A stretch of DNA of 64,000 nucleotides from Candidatus Nanosynbacter sp. HMT-352 (lineage in GTDB: Bacteria > Patescibacteriota > Saccharimonadia > Saccharimonadales > Saccharimonadaceae), in the NCBI RefSeq assembly GCF_022819345.1, contig NZ_CP089288.1:62001-126000 (forward strand). Reading direction: 5' to 3'. Position 1 is the stretch's first letter. Every line of letters starts with the position of its first letter. Under the pieces are notes generated by a model, which was not told where the DNA came from, searched no databases, and saw only the letters and a program-made list of their open reading frames with translations. Below, piece by piece: positions 7,109-14,683 of the stretch. The translations under genes and the position numbers were made by a program.

Positions 7109-9264
7109 CGAACTGGCAACTTAAATCCAAAAATGCTACCTTTTCCTTCTTCTGATTCAAAGATCATTTCGCCATCGTGCGATAAAATAACTTTCCTCGC
7201 CAAAAATAAGCCAACGCCAGTGCCGTCTGGCCGCTTTTTTCTGGCATTTGTGCCGCGGAAGAATTTGCCAAACAAATTTGCTTGCTCTGATTTTGGCACA
7301 CCAATTCCCGAATCTTTCACCGTAAACTCAATCGCGCCATTACTATTTTTCAGAGAAATTATTACCTTTTTGTGCGGATTTGAATAGTAAATAGCGTTGT
7401 CGATCATATTCAGCATAACTTGACGAATCTTCTCAGAGTCGGCCGTAATCAATGGAACTTTTTTATCAATCTTTAGATCCATTTCGACAGACCTCTGATC
7501 AGCCACAACCTTAAGCAAAGCAACTTCATCCCGAAGAATTTGAGCAATGTCTATCTTCTGCTTATCAATATTAAATTTACCAGTCTGAAGCCTAGAAACA
7601 TTAAGAAAGTCGTTTATTAGCCTAACCATTCGCTCGCTGGAAGAGAATGCCTCTCTAAGAACTGCACGCTGCGTCGGTGTAATCTTACCCAAATCACCCT
7701 CCAGCATCATATCCAGATAACCTTTAATACTAGTCAACGGTGTCCTTAACTGATGTGAAGCCATAGAAATAAATTCGTTCTTCGCTTCGTCCAGTCGCTG
7801 AAGCTGTCGATTACTGAACCTCAGCTCTTTCGTCGCCTCGTCAATTTTACGCTGCAAACTCTTGTTCAACTCATTTATCTCCTCCAGAGACAAAGAATTT
7901 CGAATCGACACCGCCAGTTCCCCAGCAATCGACTCCAGCATTTCAATATCGCGAGAACTATAGCCCAAGCTCTTATGCTCGCCCAGAAATAGAATTCCCG
8001 TTTCTTGATTTTGATGCAGCAGCGGCATAACAATTTTCGTGCGATGAATATCCAAAAGTTTCTTCAGTTCTGGATCCTTTACTTGATTTGCCAAAATAAC
8101 TTCCGGAAAACTGCAATTCTTATAATAGTAATCCATAATCCTGCGAACATCTTCCTCGACAACAGATATTCGTCGCCGACCCGCTCGACCATATATTCCT
8201 TTTTCCGGAATACAAAACGCCACTTTTTCCGCCTTAAGAGAAGTTGCTATATAATTGCCAACACGTCGAGTTAGCAATTGCAGATCCGCCGTATAGGTTA
8301 ATATTTTACTAATCTCACGCGTAAACGTATCAGCGTCATATTCTCCGTAGTAAAAAACCCTATCAGTAAATTTATCAAAGATTTTCTTCACTGGTTGATA
8401 TACGACCGCCAAAACCATAGCCAAAATCATGTTCATGAGATTTACGTGACTATCAACCGTTAGGCTGCGTTGGAAAACCAAAATTGAAATGACATATGCA
8501 GAAATCACGTAAACGACAGCTAGTGCGATTAATAGCAACATATACGAAACACTTCGAGCCACCGCCATTTTTACGTCCATCAATCGGTATCTGACGATGC
8601 TATACATAATTGCAAATAAGAAAATAATCGTAGCAATTGGACCAATCCATATATATCGATAATCACCAAGCGCCGGAAGAAACAGATCCACTACAAAGCC
8701 AGGAATGCTACATATCAACAGACCAATCATGTAGATCGCGACTTGCTTGCGTCGAACAGGATCTGATTTGCGCCACGCTATATAACCAAAACACATAGAA
8801 ATTAAGAAGAATACCGAGAAAAAAGTTGCAAAAATAACATAGTTGACTGCATGAATCGGAATTCGAGAAAAATCTACTGGCGTGACAATTTCTGATGTAT
8901 TGATAATAAACTCAGGCACCAAAATAATATATAGCGAAAAAATCGCTATCAATATACTAGACGCGCAGATAAAACTCTTCGTTGATTTTGTCGATGGAAG
9001 AAACGACTTTGTAGTGAAAATAGCCAACGCAGGACAAAAAACAGCCGAAGCGACATAAAACCACCTGGACGCAGTGTCCAATGTTACTTCCTTGTCCGCC
9101 AGAGAAAACACTTCAAGTCCAGCCGACCACACAGCCAAACATAAACAAACCAGAAAAAACCAATACTTTGCATCATGACGACGCTTCGACTTTTTAAGTA
9201 CGAGCACGCCCAAAATTAGCGCCATCAACGCAACTAATCCTAGCACTAACGCCCGTATCATCAT
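7105..9264 (-). CDS. Membrane sensor histidine kinase (7TM, GAF, HisKA, HATPase)
   Basis: The 719-residue kinase begins with about seven to eight hydrophobic helices (residues 1-275) of the type found in histidine-kinase N-terminal 7TM sensors. A GAF-like domain follows (about 300-460), then a short coiled coil (KSLQRKIDEATKELR). The HisKA box is FISMASHQLRTPL, with the phospho-accepting His near residue 500. The HATPase has N box MLNMIDNAIYYS, G1 VKDSGIGVP and G2 DGTGVGLFLARK. The ligand is unknown. TATAAT at 9275-9280 lies 10 nt before the start. The nearby receiver protein at 10684 is its likely target; the genes are separated by a methyltransferase. Confidence 0.93.
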   Translation of the reverse strand: MMIRALVLGLVALMALILGVLVLKKSKRRHDAKYWFFLVCLCLAVWSAGLEVFSLADKEVTLDTASRWFYVASAVFCPALAIFTTKSFLPSTKSTKSFICASSILIAIFSLYIILVPEFIINTSEIVTPVDFSRIPIHAVNYVIFATFFSVFFLISMCFGYIAWRKSDPVRRKQVAIYMIGLLICSIPGFVVDLFLPALGDYRYIWIGPIATIIFLFAIMYSIVRYRLMDVKMAVARSVSYMLLLIALAVVYVISAYVISILVFQRSLTVDSHVNLMNMILAMVLAVVYQPVKKIFDKFTDRVFYYGEYDADTFTREISKILTYTADLQLLTRRVGNYIATSLKAEKVAFCIPEKGIYGRAGRRRISVVEEDVRRIMDYYYKNCSFPEVILANQVKDPELKKLLDIHRTKIVMPLLHQNQETGILFLGEHKSLGYSSRDIEMLESIAGELAVSIRNSLSLEEINELNKSLQRKIDEATKELRFSNRQLQRLDEAKNEFISMASHQLRTPLTSIKGYLDMMLEGDLGKITPTQRAVLREAFSSSERMVRLINDFLNVSRLQTGKFNIDKQKIDIAQILRDEVALLKVVADQRSVEMDLKIDKKVPLITADSEKIRQVMLNMIDNAIYYSNPHKKVIISLKNSNGAIEFTVKDSGIGVPKSEQANLFGKFFRGTNARKKRPDGTGVGLFLARKVILSHDGEMIFESEEGKGSIFGFKLPVR

Positions 9265-9274
9265 ACTAATGCTT

Positions 9275-9280
9275 ATTATA
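9275..9280 (-). promoter_or_regulatory. Promoter -10 of the histidine kinase gene
   Basis: TATAAT ends 10 nt before the first ATG. The implied leader is about 3-4 nt, too short for a ribosome-binding site. Confidence 0.6.
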
Positions 9281-9290
9281 GCATTTTATT

Positions 9291-10643
9291 CTACTTTTCA
9301 ATCGCAAAAACTGTGTAAACGCCGCTCGCAGTAACTGTAGCTTCAATAGATTCTTTTGGTATGCCAGATTTTTGGAGCAATTTAAAACCTTCTTTAATTG
9401 AGCGCATCCTAACCTTTGGAACCCACCCCATTAGTCCATGCAAAAATTCTTTTTGTGGGCGATTTACGTTCATATTGCCAGTAATCATCAACCCGCCAGA
9501 TCGCAAGAACTTCAGCGATTCTCGCGTCAATTGCTTATAAACGCCATCTGGCAGATATTCCCGTAAGCCAGAGTCTTCCGCGATATCCAGCTTACGATCG
9601 CCCAGAACTCCCTCCAAACTCAGAGGTTTGCCAAGCTTACTGAATAATCGCTCACAATGAACTTCAATCTTATCTTCCAAATTCCATTTCTTCGCCAAGC
9701 TCTGCGCCGCCGCTAGAGACAACGGATCTTGATCTAGCAGGATAACCGTCGGCGCCTCACCCGTTTCGTCCTTAAGTTTTTTCAGCATCTTCAAAGTAGC
9801 TAGTCCCGTTCCGCAACCAAAACTCATCACCAACATATCGTCAATTGAACGATTCTCTTTTTCTGCCACTTTCTTCAAATAATCAATTGATAAACCATTC
9901 ACTGTTTCCACTCGCTCACGAATACCAAGCGAATCCGCACAATGCCGAATAACGTTAGAAAACTTCTCCGTCACCGGCGCCTGGATAAACTCTCGTACGT
10001 CACTAAGCCTCTTCTCTACTTCTTCAATAGCTATCGCTTTATCTACGCCGTTGTTGATTTTATCTTGAATCATAACTTCTGTCAGCGGCAAGCCATTAAT
10101 CTTCTCATCAAATACCGACTCATCCAGCGGACCACTCATAGTTGGATATTTACCTTCTGACAATATTTCGCCTTTTTTGCGAGAAACTCTTAATCTATAA
10201 GCTTCAGAAATTGTCAAAAATGTTAGTGCGGAACCTCGCTGATTGTGCCACGGCTTCGAAGCAGTCTGATTTTCACCGTACAATAACTTGTCGCGAAAAA
10301 ACTCCAGATATAAATCTATCTTTTTGCCCCACTTGCCCATTTTCACAAAAGGAGTTTTATCTAAAACATTCGCAATTGCCGCGGTGGCCAGATTTTTATG
10401 AATAAAGTTTTTACGAATCTCTTTTAATTTTGCATCGCCCCGCTTCAAATAGTTGTATGTATCTTTAATACCATCAGGGTTATTATATGCAGGGTCGGTC
10501 TTTTCTCCAATTTTAACCCTACATCCCTCACTTCTAAGATCCGCAATTTCCTTATTTAATTTTTCATTAGCCTCATGATCAACTCCATTAAGAAAATCAC
10601 CCGCTTCTGCAATATACTGTTGTTCGCCTCTAAAGTTTTCCAT
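9291..10643 (-). CDS. Class I SAM-dependent methyltransferase, target unknown
   Basis: The 450-residue soluble protein has an all-helical N-terminal half of about 230 residues and a Rossmann methyltransferase domain from about 240. The latter has the SAM motif MLVMSFGCGTGLATLK, an acidic strand end VILLDQDPLSL that would bind the ribose hydroxyls, and a later LRSGGLMITGNMN strand. I do not recognise the substrate class. Its start is divergent from the receiver gene, with the two -10 boxes 15 bp apart, so the two may be co-regulated. TATAAT at 10651-10656 ends 7 nt before the ATG. Confidence 0.8.
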   Translation of the reverse strand: MENFRGEQQYIAEAGDFLNGVDHEANEKLNKEIADLRSEGCRVKIGEKTDPAYNNPDGIKDTYNYLKRGDAKLKEIRKNFIHKNLATAAIANVLDKTPFVKMGKWGKKIDLYLEFFRDKLLYGENQTASKPWHNQRGSALTFLTISEAYRLRVSRKKGEILSEGKYPTMSGPLDESVFDEKINGLPLTEVMIQDKINNGVDKAIAIEEVEKRLSDVREFIQAPVTEKFSNVIRHCADSLGIRERVETVNGLSIDYLKKVAEKENRSIDDMLVMSFGCGTGLATLKMLKKLKDETGEAPTVILLDQDPLSLAAAQSLAKKWNLEDKIEVHCERLFSKLGKPLSLEGVLGDRKLDIAEDSGLREYLPDGVYKQLTRESLKFLRSGGLMITGNMNVNRPQKEFLHGLMGWVPKVRMRSIKEGFKLLQKSGIPKESIEATVTASGVYTVFAIEK

Positions 10644-10650
10644 GCCAAAA

Positions 10651-10656
10651 ATTATA
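10651..10656 (-). promoter_or_regulatory. Promoter -10 of the methyltransferase gene, leaderless
   Basis: TATAAT ends 7 nt before the ATG at 10643 and is divergent from the receiver-gene -10 at 10672. Confidence 0.7.
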
Positions 10657-10671
10657 ACATAGTTTATATGA

Positions 10672-10677
10672 TATACT
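10672..10677 (+). promoter_or_regulatory. Promoter -10 of the receiver gene, leaderless
   Basis: TATACT, preceded by TGA, ends 6 nt before the ATG at 10684. Confidence 0.7.
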
Positions 10678-10683
10678 TAGAGC

Positions 10684-11055
10684 ATGATAAAAATCGCTAT
10701 CATTGAAGACGACCCTACTATCAGCCAGATGTACCGAATGAAGTTCGAATCGGACGGATTTGACGTTCGCTTGGCTGCCAACGGACAAATTGGCATAGAA
10801 GTAGTCGAGAAGTTTCAGCCAGATATTATTTTGCTAGATTTACAAATGCCAGAAATGGACGGCGCAGAAGCCTTAAAGCGAATTAGATCTAAAGACTGGG
10901 GAAAAACTATTCCCGTTATTGTCCTTACCAACCTCGGCGAAGAAGAAGCTCCGCACGATTTGAAGAAATTAGGAATTCATAGCTACATCGTAAAAGCGAA
11001 CCTCACACCGCGCCAAGTTGTCGAGCAGGTCAAAACCGCCATAAAAGCCGCTTAA
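10684..11055 (+). CDS. Single-domain response regulator (CheY-like)
   Basis: The 123-residue protein is a bare receiver domain. It has the acidic pocket (E8, D9, D10), phospho-acceptor D52 in ILLDLQMPEMDG, T82 in IVLTN, and K104 in the YIVKA strand. There is no output domain, so it must act by protein contact, as CheY or Spo0F do. It is the only receiver in the window and the histidine kinase at 7105-9264 is its natural donor. The pilus motors seen elsewhere are possible outputs, but nothing here proves that. Its stop overlaps the convergent folD stop by 4 nt. Confidence 0.93.
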   Translation: MIKIAIIEDDPTISQMYRMKFESDGFDVRLAANGQIGIEVVEKFQPDIILLDLQMPEMDGAEALKRIRSKDWGKTIPVIVLTNLGEEEAPHDLKKLGIHSYIVKANLTPRQVVEQVKTAIKAA

Positions 11056-11864
11056 TTTTTTGATTGATTCGCAATTTTTAGGCAAGCCGTAATTACATTA
11101 TCAAACAGCGCAGAAACCGTTAATGGACCAACTCCGCCTTTTTTTGGTGTAATAATTACATCATTACGCTGACGCGCCTCTTCAGATACATCGCCAACAA
11201 TTTTTCCATTTTCCGAAGCAGTTCCCGCATCAACAACGACTGTCTTAGTCTTAATCATCTGGCTTTTAATCAGCCCCGGAACTCCTGTTGCCGACACGAT
11301 AATATCGTAATTTATCAATTGAGATAAATCGTCACCTTTTTCAAAAACCGTCACATCGACACCAGACTTTAGCCACATTTTCTCAAGAGGAGCGCCAACC
11401 AAACGACCTCGCCCGACAATCGCAACTTTTTTTCCCTTCAAATCAACGCCATATCCAGCCAGTAGCCAATTGATAGCCGTTGGCGTGGCCGCCTGAAAAA
11501 TCGCCTTTTTACGCAAACCATCAACGTCTTTATCTTCTTGAATACTCTCGAGTAATTCTTCGGTCTGCTCAGGATTGCTAATCGGCAATTGCAGAATTAT
11601 TCCTTGAATATCGTCTCGATTATTCAATTCTTGAATCACTTCCAAAGCACCGCCCGCAGGGACTCGATGAATCTCCACGTCAATCAAAATATCAGCGCCA
11701 TATCTCTGCTTCAAACGCATGTAAGTTTCAATAACTGGATTTTCGACATCAGTAATAATCGCCAAACGAGGATTAATATGCCAGGCCTGTCTTAAAGCTC
11801 GCACCTGTTTCGCCTGGCGCTCCTTGATAAATCCAGCTAATTCTGAGCCATTTAGTTCTCTCAT
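11052..11864 (-). CDS. folD: Bifunctional methylene-THF dehydrogenase/cyclohydrolase
   Basis: FolD interconverts 5,10-methylene-THF, 5,10-methenyl-THF and 10-formyl-THF in one-carbon metabolism. The 270-residue product has the YMRLKQ substrate-site Tyr/Lys pair, an IILQLPIS strand, the GRGRLVGAPL nucleotide-binding turn, and a PKKGGVGPLT motif near the C terminus. ATG 11864 is chosen over upstream ATGs because TATACT (11873-11878) would fall inside or directly against longer versions. Together with glyA at 16263 it gives the cell a minimal serine-driven folate cycle. Confidence 0.95.
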   Translation of the reverse strand: MRELNGSELAGFIKERQAKQVRALRQAWHINPRLAIITDVENPVIETYMRLKQRYGADILIDVEIHRVPAGGALEVIQELNNRDDIQGIILQLPISNPEQTEELLESIQEDKDVDGLRKKAIFQAATPTAINWLLAGYGVDLKGKKVAIVGRGRLVGAPLEKMWLKSGVDVTVFEKGDDLSQLINYDIIVSATGVPGLIKSQMIKTKTVVVDAGTASENGKIVGDVSEEARQRNDVIITPKKGGVGPLTVSALFDNVITACLKIANQSKN

Positions 11865-11872
11865 TGTCATTA

Positions 11873-11878
11873 AGTATA
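11873..11878 (-). promoter_or_regulatory. Promoter -10 of folD
   Basis: TATACT ends 8 nt before ATG 11864; the ATG at 11870 is only 2 nt away and cannot be downstream of the start point. Confidence 0.6.
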
Positions 11879-11915
11879 GCAATTTTACCATCTTGAGTAC
11901 AGATATAGTGTGTGC

Positions 11916-11921
11916 TATAAT
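11916..11921 (+). promoter_or_regulatory. Promoter of tRNA-His
   Basis: TTGAGT (11893-11898), a 17-nt spacer and TATAAT lie 18 nt upstream of the tRNA 5' end. The promoter is divergent from folD. Confidence 0.7.
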
Positions 11922-11939
11922 TTGAGAAGCTTGGTTTAT

Positions 11940-12018
11940 GGCGGATGTAGCTCAGTTTGGTTAGAGCGCTGGATTGTGGCTCCGGAGGCCGTGGGTTCGA
12001 ACCCCATCATTCGCCCCA
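11940..12018 (+). tRNA. tRNA-His (anticodon GTG)
   Basis: The gene has the extra 5' G opposite C73 that marks tRNA-His, acceptor GCGGATG/CATTCGC, anticodon loop TTGTGGC and an encoded CCA. Confidence 0.96.
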
Positions 12019-12029
12019 AGTTTTACGAC

Positions 12030-12056
12030 AATTTATTCACACCGATAAATTATTTT
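12030..12056 (+). terminator. Weak AT-rich hairpin after tRNA-His
   Basis: AATTTAT and ATAAATT form a 7-bp stem with an 8-nt loop followed by ATTTTC. All pairs are A-T, so termination may be leaky. Confidence 0.35.
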
Positions 12057-12089
12057 CAATAAAACGGTAGACATTTTTATTGATTGTTG

Positions 12090-12095
12090 TATAAT
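12090..12095 (+). promoter_or_regulatory. Promoter -10 of tRNA-Lys(CTT)
   Basis: TATAAT with TAGACA 16 nt upstream (12068-12073); the tRNA starts 8 nt after the box. Confidence 0.7.
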
Positions 12096-12103
12096 GAAGT
12101 TGT

Positions 12104-12180
12104 GGGCCAGTAGCTCAGCTGGTTAGAGCACCTGCCTCTTAAGCAGGGTGTCGAGGGTTCGAGCCCCTCCTGGCCCTCCA
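12104..12180 (+). tRNA. tRNA-Lys (anticodon CTT)
   Basis: Acceptor GGGCCAG/CTGGCCC, anticodon stem CCTGC/GCAGG with loop CTCTTAA, T loop TTCGAGC and an encoded CCA. A second Lys tRNA with anticodon TTT is at 53018. Confidence 0.96.
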
Positions 12181-12189
12181 AAAAAATAA

Positions 12190-12216
12190 CCTCACACTGA
12201 AGTGAGGATTTTTATT
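12190..12216 (+). terminator. Terminator of tRNA-Lys, bidirectional
   Basis: CCTCAC and GTGAGG form a 6-bp stem with a 6-nt loop followed by ATTTTTATTT. A-rich sequence on the other side also gives a T run on the minus strand, so it can end the facing gene at 12216-12626. Confidence 0.8.
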
Positions 12217-12626
12217 TATCCAAACGGATTATATCCACGAGAAGGTGGTTCACGAAAAGTAGTTCGATTAGCATTGAAAGATTGACGAGAATTGTTCACG
12301 TCTGACGGGACATTGTTATTTTGTATACTATTGACCCGTCGATTTCCGCCAGACAAACCAACGTCATCAGGATTATTGTTAGCGACTCTCGACCGAGACA
12401 CTACACTTATTTCCGCACCAAATCGTCTTCGATTGTCAGAATTATTGGCAGATATCGAAGATCCATATCCTTTAACATATCGGCGCTCCGAATTCACGCT
12501 ACGGTTGGCAGCCAGCATTCTGCCAGTATCCCCATACGCTTTAAAACCATCAACTGACCTCCTCGAAGGACCAGATAATCTCATTATCATTTCCCGCGTC
12601 ATTTGCGGTTTTTTATTCGCATCCAT
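12216..12626 (-). CDS. Asn/Arg/Ser-rich small protein, unknown
   Basis: I do not recognise this 136-residue protein. It has no hydrophobic segment, is basic, and from about residue 40 is low-complexity: asparagine, serine and arginine dominate, as in NNSDNRRRFG and IQNNNVPSDVNNSR. The C terminus ends GYNPFG. It starts behind a GGGGGA ribosome-binding site and stands alone between tRNA genes. It is probably largely disordered and could be an RNA-binding or scaffold protein. The NPF tail also occurs in the pilus-linked products at 38470 and 38779, but such a short motif may be chance. Confidence 0.6.
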   Translation of the reverse strand: MDANKKPQMTREMIMRLSGPSRRSVDGFKAYGDTGRMLAANRSVNSERRYVKGYGSSISANNSDNRRRFGAEISVVSRSRVANNNPDDVGLSGGNRRVNSIQNNNVPSDVNNSRQSFNANRTTFREPPSRGYNPFG

Positions 12627-12650
12627 ATATCCCCCATTAGTTATATGAAA

Positions 12651-12727
12651 TGGCGCCCCGAGTAGGATTCGAACCTACGACCTTGAGCTTAGAAGTCTCC
12701 TGCTCTATCCAACTGAGCTATCAGGGC
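12651..12727 (-). tRNA. tRNA-Arg (anticodon TCT), unusual anticodon stem
   Basis: Acceptor GCCCTGA/TCGGGGC with one T-G pair, D arm GCTC/GAGC, T arm GTAGG/CCTAC and an encoded CCA are normal. The anticodon loop CTTCTAA gives TCT. The anticodon stem GGAGA/GCTCA pairs only in its three central positions; both ends are purine-purine mismatches (G27-A43 and A31-G39). TATAAT at 12736-12741 is 8 nt upstream. Confidence 0.88.
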
Positions 12728-12735
12728 GTATTCAC

Positions 12736-12741
12736 ATTATA
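12736..12741 (-). promoter_or_regulatory. Promoter -10 of tRNA-Arg(TCT)
   Basis: TATAAT lies 8 nt upstream of the tRNA 5' end, divergent from the tRNA-Gly promoter. Confidence 0.7.
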
Positions 12742-12753
12742 ACATCTTTCTGC

Positions 12754-12759
12754 TACAAT
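12754..12759 (+). promoter_or_regulatory. Promoter -10 of tRNA-Gly
   Basis: TACAAT preceded by TGC (extended -10), 11 nt upstream of the tRNA. No separate promoter is seen before the next gene, so it may also serve the glucan phosphorylase. Confidence 0.65.
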
Positions 12760-12770
12760 AGTAAAAGCTT

Positions 12771-12845
12771 GCGGGTGTAGTACAGCGGTTAGTATGCAAG
12801 TTTTCCAAACTTGAGATGGGAGTTCGATTCTCCCCACCCGCACCA
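12771..12845 (+). tRNA. tRNA-Gly (anticodon TCC)
   Basis: Acceptor GCGGGTG/CACCCGC, anticodon stem CAAGT/ACTTG with loop TTTCCAA, and an encoded CCA. The phosphorylase gene starts 32 nt downstream without a terminator between. Confidence 0.95.
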
Positions 12846-12877
12846 AGTTAGACAATTTCAATCCATAAAGGGCATCG

Positions 12878-14683
12878 ATGGATCCATATATTTATACAGA
12901 AAAGCCAAAATACCAACCGCATGACATCGAAGATGCGTCCGAATTTTATGACGTAATTGAACGAAGTAGTTTAACACATCAATTGTCTGAAAACCGACCA
13001 TATGTCTATTGGACAATGGAAATTTATGATAAATCCAACGGCATTAAAGGTGGCGGCGGACTTGGAGTTTTGGCAGCAGACACGCGACGTGTAGCTGAAA
13101 AATTGGAAGTTCCATTCGTAGTGGTAACGCCGTTTTATCGTAGCGAATCACACCAGAAAATCACCGACCTCGCGCAAGAAGAATTTTCAGAGTCCGTTTC
13201 ACCTCAAGATTACGGATTTGAATATATTGACGAAGTTTTTGTGAGTTCAAACGGTTTTCCAGACGCAAGCTTAAGCATTTTTAAGAAGACGCTCGGCTCA
13301 ACGCAATTTGTTACAATTTCAGAACCGAACTTTGGACAATTGTACGAAGGCGACGGATCTGGTGACCATAGATTATACCAAGAAGTAGCGCTGGGTTTTG
13401 GTGGTTATAAAGCATTAAAACTCCTCGGTATTAAGCCGGCTGTTATTCAGCTTAATGAGACCGCAACGATTTTTGCCGCATTGGCACGACTAGACGAACT
13501 GTGCGCCAACGGAATGAATTTATACGAAGCCGTCGTTTACGTTCGCAAACACACACTTTATACAAACCACACACTTCTTCAAGCGGCCGAACCAGAATTT
13601 AATCGTTCGCAATTTGAAAAATTAGTTCTGCCAAATATAAAAAGCAATGCCGTGCGTTGCTGGCTAATGGAACAATTCCGCAACGACAGACTGAGGCCGA
13701 ATCTTTTGGCAATTGAGCTTACCGAAGCGAAGAATGGCGTGAGTAAGTTACACGCCCGCGTAGCAAATTTCCGCGACCGCAACAACGACAAAGTTAAATT
13801 TCAAGCCATTACCAATGGAATAGATCTTGAAACGTGGGTGCTACCCGAAACATTACAGACATATCGCGACCACGGAATTATTGATAAATTTGGGCTGCCC
13901 ACAAATGATTTTTCTGAAAAATTAAACTCACTGAGTAGCGCGGATTTGAGGTATTTGAAAAAACTCGGTCAAAAAGAATTAAATCGAGTTCTATTGAGTC
14001 GCCAAGACCAGTACGGAAAATCCATACAAATCCCAGAAAATGCAATATTATTCGATTTCAAGCGAAGATTCGCCAACTACAAACGACCTTATATGCCGTT
14101 TGAAAACCCAGATTCATTGCGCCAAATTCTCATTAGCCACAACGCGCATTATATTCTGACAGGAAAAGTTCACCAAGGCGACGTGACGATGTATCAGAAA
14201 TTGCTCGAAGTATTAAAATTGATTGACAACGATCCAGTCCTCAAGGAGCGCGTTCATTACATACAAGATTATGACGAAGAGTTAGGGCGAGCATTAGCAA
14301 TCGGCTCGGATGCCTCAATAAATATTCCTATTGTCGGATTAGAAGCGTGCGGCACTTCATGGGAGAAAGACATCGCCAATTTGAAACTCCTCATCTCCAC
14401 CAGCGACGGCGGCGTTGCCGATGTCCAGCCAATCGCTTGCCTCGAGGTTACCGGGAGAAACTACGAAGCTGAAGTTTCATCTCTGTACGTCAACATGCAT
14501 AAAGCTGCCGCTATTTTGAAAAATGACCAATTGTTAGAAAAACATATCCGCCACCAATTAAGCAACTATTTGCCAATTATTTCTGGCGCCCGAATGATGA
14601 AAGATTATCTCAAATTTATTTTTCCAAAACCGCAAATCCAGCCTAAAAAAGAACCGCAGATCAAGCGAATTCCTATTCAATAA
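12878..14683 (+). CDS. Alpha-glucan (glycogen/maltodextrin) phosphorylase, GT35
   Basis: The 601-residue enzyme should release glucose 1-phosphate from alpha-1,4-glucans. It is shorter than classical glycogen phosphorylase (about 800), matching the compact bacterial/archaeal-type subfamily. Landmarks are GGGGLGVLAADTRR near residue 57, the FDFKRRFANYKR strand near 390, and EACGTSWEKDIANLK near 485. The latter aligns without gaps to the classical EASGTGNMK motif and keeps the pyridoxal-phosphate lysine at the ninth position. AAAGGG precedes the ATG. No glycogen synthase is in the window, so it may act on scavenged glucans. Its 3' end overlaps the convergent murA by 11 nt. Confidence 0.9.
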   Translation: MDPYIYTEKPKYQPHDIEDASEFYDVIERSSLTHQLSENRPYVYWTMEIYDKSNGIKGGGGLGVLAADTRRVAEKLEVPFVVVTPFYRSESHQKITDLAQEEFSESVSPQDYGFEYIDEVFVSSNGFPDASLSIFKKTLGSTQFVTISEPNFGQLYEGDGSGDHRLYQEVALGFGGYKALKLLGIKPAVIQLNETATIFAALARLDELCANGMNLYEAVVYVRKHTLYTNHTLLQAAEPEFNRSQFEKLVLPNIKSNAVRCWLMEQFRNDRLRPNLLAIELTEAKNGVSKLHARVANFRDRNNDKVKFQAITNGIDLETWVLPETLQTYRDHGIIDKFGLPTNDFSEKLNSLSSADLRYLKKLGQKELNRVLLSRQDQYGKSIQIPENAILFDFKRRFANYKRPYMPFENPDSLRQILISHNAHYILTGKVHQGDVTMYQKLLEVLKLIDNDPVLKERVHYIQDYDEELGRALAIGSDASINIPIVGLEACGTSWEKDIANLKLLISTSDGGVADVQPIACLEVTGRNYEAEVSSLYVNMHKAAAILKNDQLLEKHIRHQLSNYLPIISGARMMKDYLKFIFPKPQIQPKKEPQIKRIPIQ

